Shown piece after piece: positions 38,338 through 38,411 of a DNA stretch of 38,411 nt. The notes below the pieces were generated by a model, which saw nothing but the letters and a program-made list of their open reading frames with translations, was not told where the DNA came from and did no database searches. Source of the DNA: an uncultured Ellagibacter sp. (GTDB lineage Bacteria > Actinomycetota > Coriobacteriia > Coriobacteriales > Eggerthellaceae); contig CAKUGU010000023.1 of NCBI GenBank assembly GCA_934654815.1, forward strand, positions 1-38,411, read 5' to 3'. The first letter of the stretch is position 1; the number at the start of each line of letters is the position of its first letter. A program made the translations under genes and the position numbers.

Positions 38338-38411
38338 TGGTGCGGGCGAAAGGACTTGAACCTTCATGGGGTTGCCCCCATACGGACCTGAACCGTACGC
38401 GTCTGCCAATT
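38338..38411 (-). tRNA. tRNA-Leu (CAG anticodon), 5' end cut by the window edge
   Basis: The minus strand holds the last 74 bases of a class II tRNA. It has an anticodon stem ACGG/CCGT with loop containing CAG, a long variable arm TGGGG..CCCCA typical of leucine tRNA, a T arm with GGTTCAAGTCC, an acceptor 3' strand GCCCGC, discriminator A and an encoded CCA. The acceptor 5' strand and part of the D arm lie beyond the window. Confidence 0.9.

Noticed and set aside
1..38411. CRISPR arrays, insertion sequences or phage genes
   Set aside because: No regularly spaced repeats, transposase, integrase or phage structural motifs were seen.

Overview
The window is GC-rich, gene-dense chromosomal DNA. 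It most likely comes from an anaerobic actinobacterium of the class Coriobacteriia, probably family Eggerthellaceae. The grounds are: an FhaA-FhaB-PP2C-SEDS/PBP-PASTA kinase operon of actinobacterial type, a classical menaquinone pathway, a 2-hydroxyacyl-CoA dehydratase-type activase (an anaerobe hallmark), and the absence of aerobic systems. Taxon is an inference; no rRNA is present.

Layout. 1-2556: a promoter/operator zone, an SDR oxidoreductase, an Ala-rich small protein and a TM1586-type nitroreductase. 2674-2791: an initiator tRNA (minus) with its own terminator. 3024-9356: a tight plus-strand operon of a CmpB-like membrane protein, a giant tandem-activase protein and a metal-dependent amidohydrolase. 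9492-11635: a CNNM/CBS membrane protein and a TetR regulator (minus), the latter divergent from an iron-type alcohol dehydrogenase (11867-13033, plus). 13133-26524: the menaquinone region on the minus strand in transcription order menF, a FecCD-type ABC importer (permease, ATPase, lipoprotein), menD, menH, menB and a fused menE-menC, interrupted by plus-strand THEP1-like NTPase and nfo genes. 26819-34615: the phosphorylation/cell-wall operon fhaA, fhaB, PP2C, a SEDS-transpeptidase fusion and a four-PASTA kinase, closed by a strong terminator. 34854-35027: a probable 6S RNA. 35067-38195: a minus-strand operon of a degenerate PstB-like ABC protein, a PhoB-type regulator and a PhoR-type kinase. 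The right edge cuts a tRNA-Leu(CAG).

How the genes work together. The men genes convert chorismate to DHNA (menF, menD, menH, menC, menE, menB), with the menC and menE activities on one polypeptide. The kinase operon couples a sensor kinase and its phosphatase to FHA readers and to a SEDS glycosyltransferase covalently joined to its transpeptidase. The most unusual element is the PstB-derived protein before the PhoB/PhoR-like pair. It keeps the PstB length and C-terminal pattern but has lost the Walker A lysine, Q-loop Gln, LSGGQ signature, Walker B Asp and H-loop His, which suggests a signalling pseudo-ATPase. Other points of note are the two complete cluster-binding Cys pairs in the giant activase with its phasin-like tail, and a near-perfect inverted duplication of a promoter-like element between menH and nfo.
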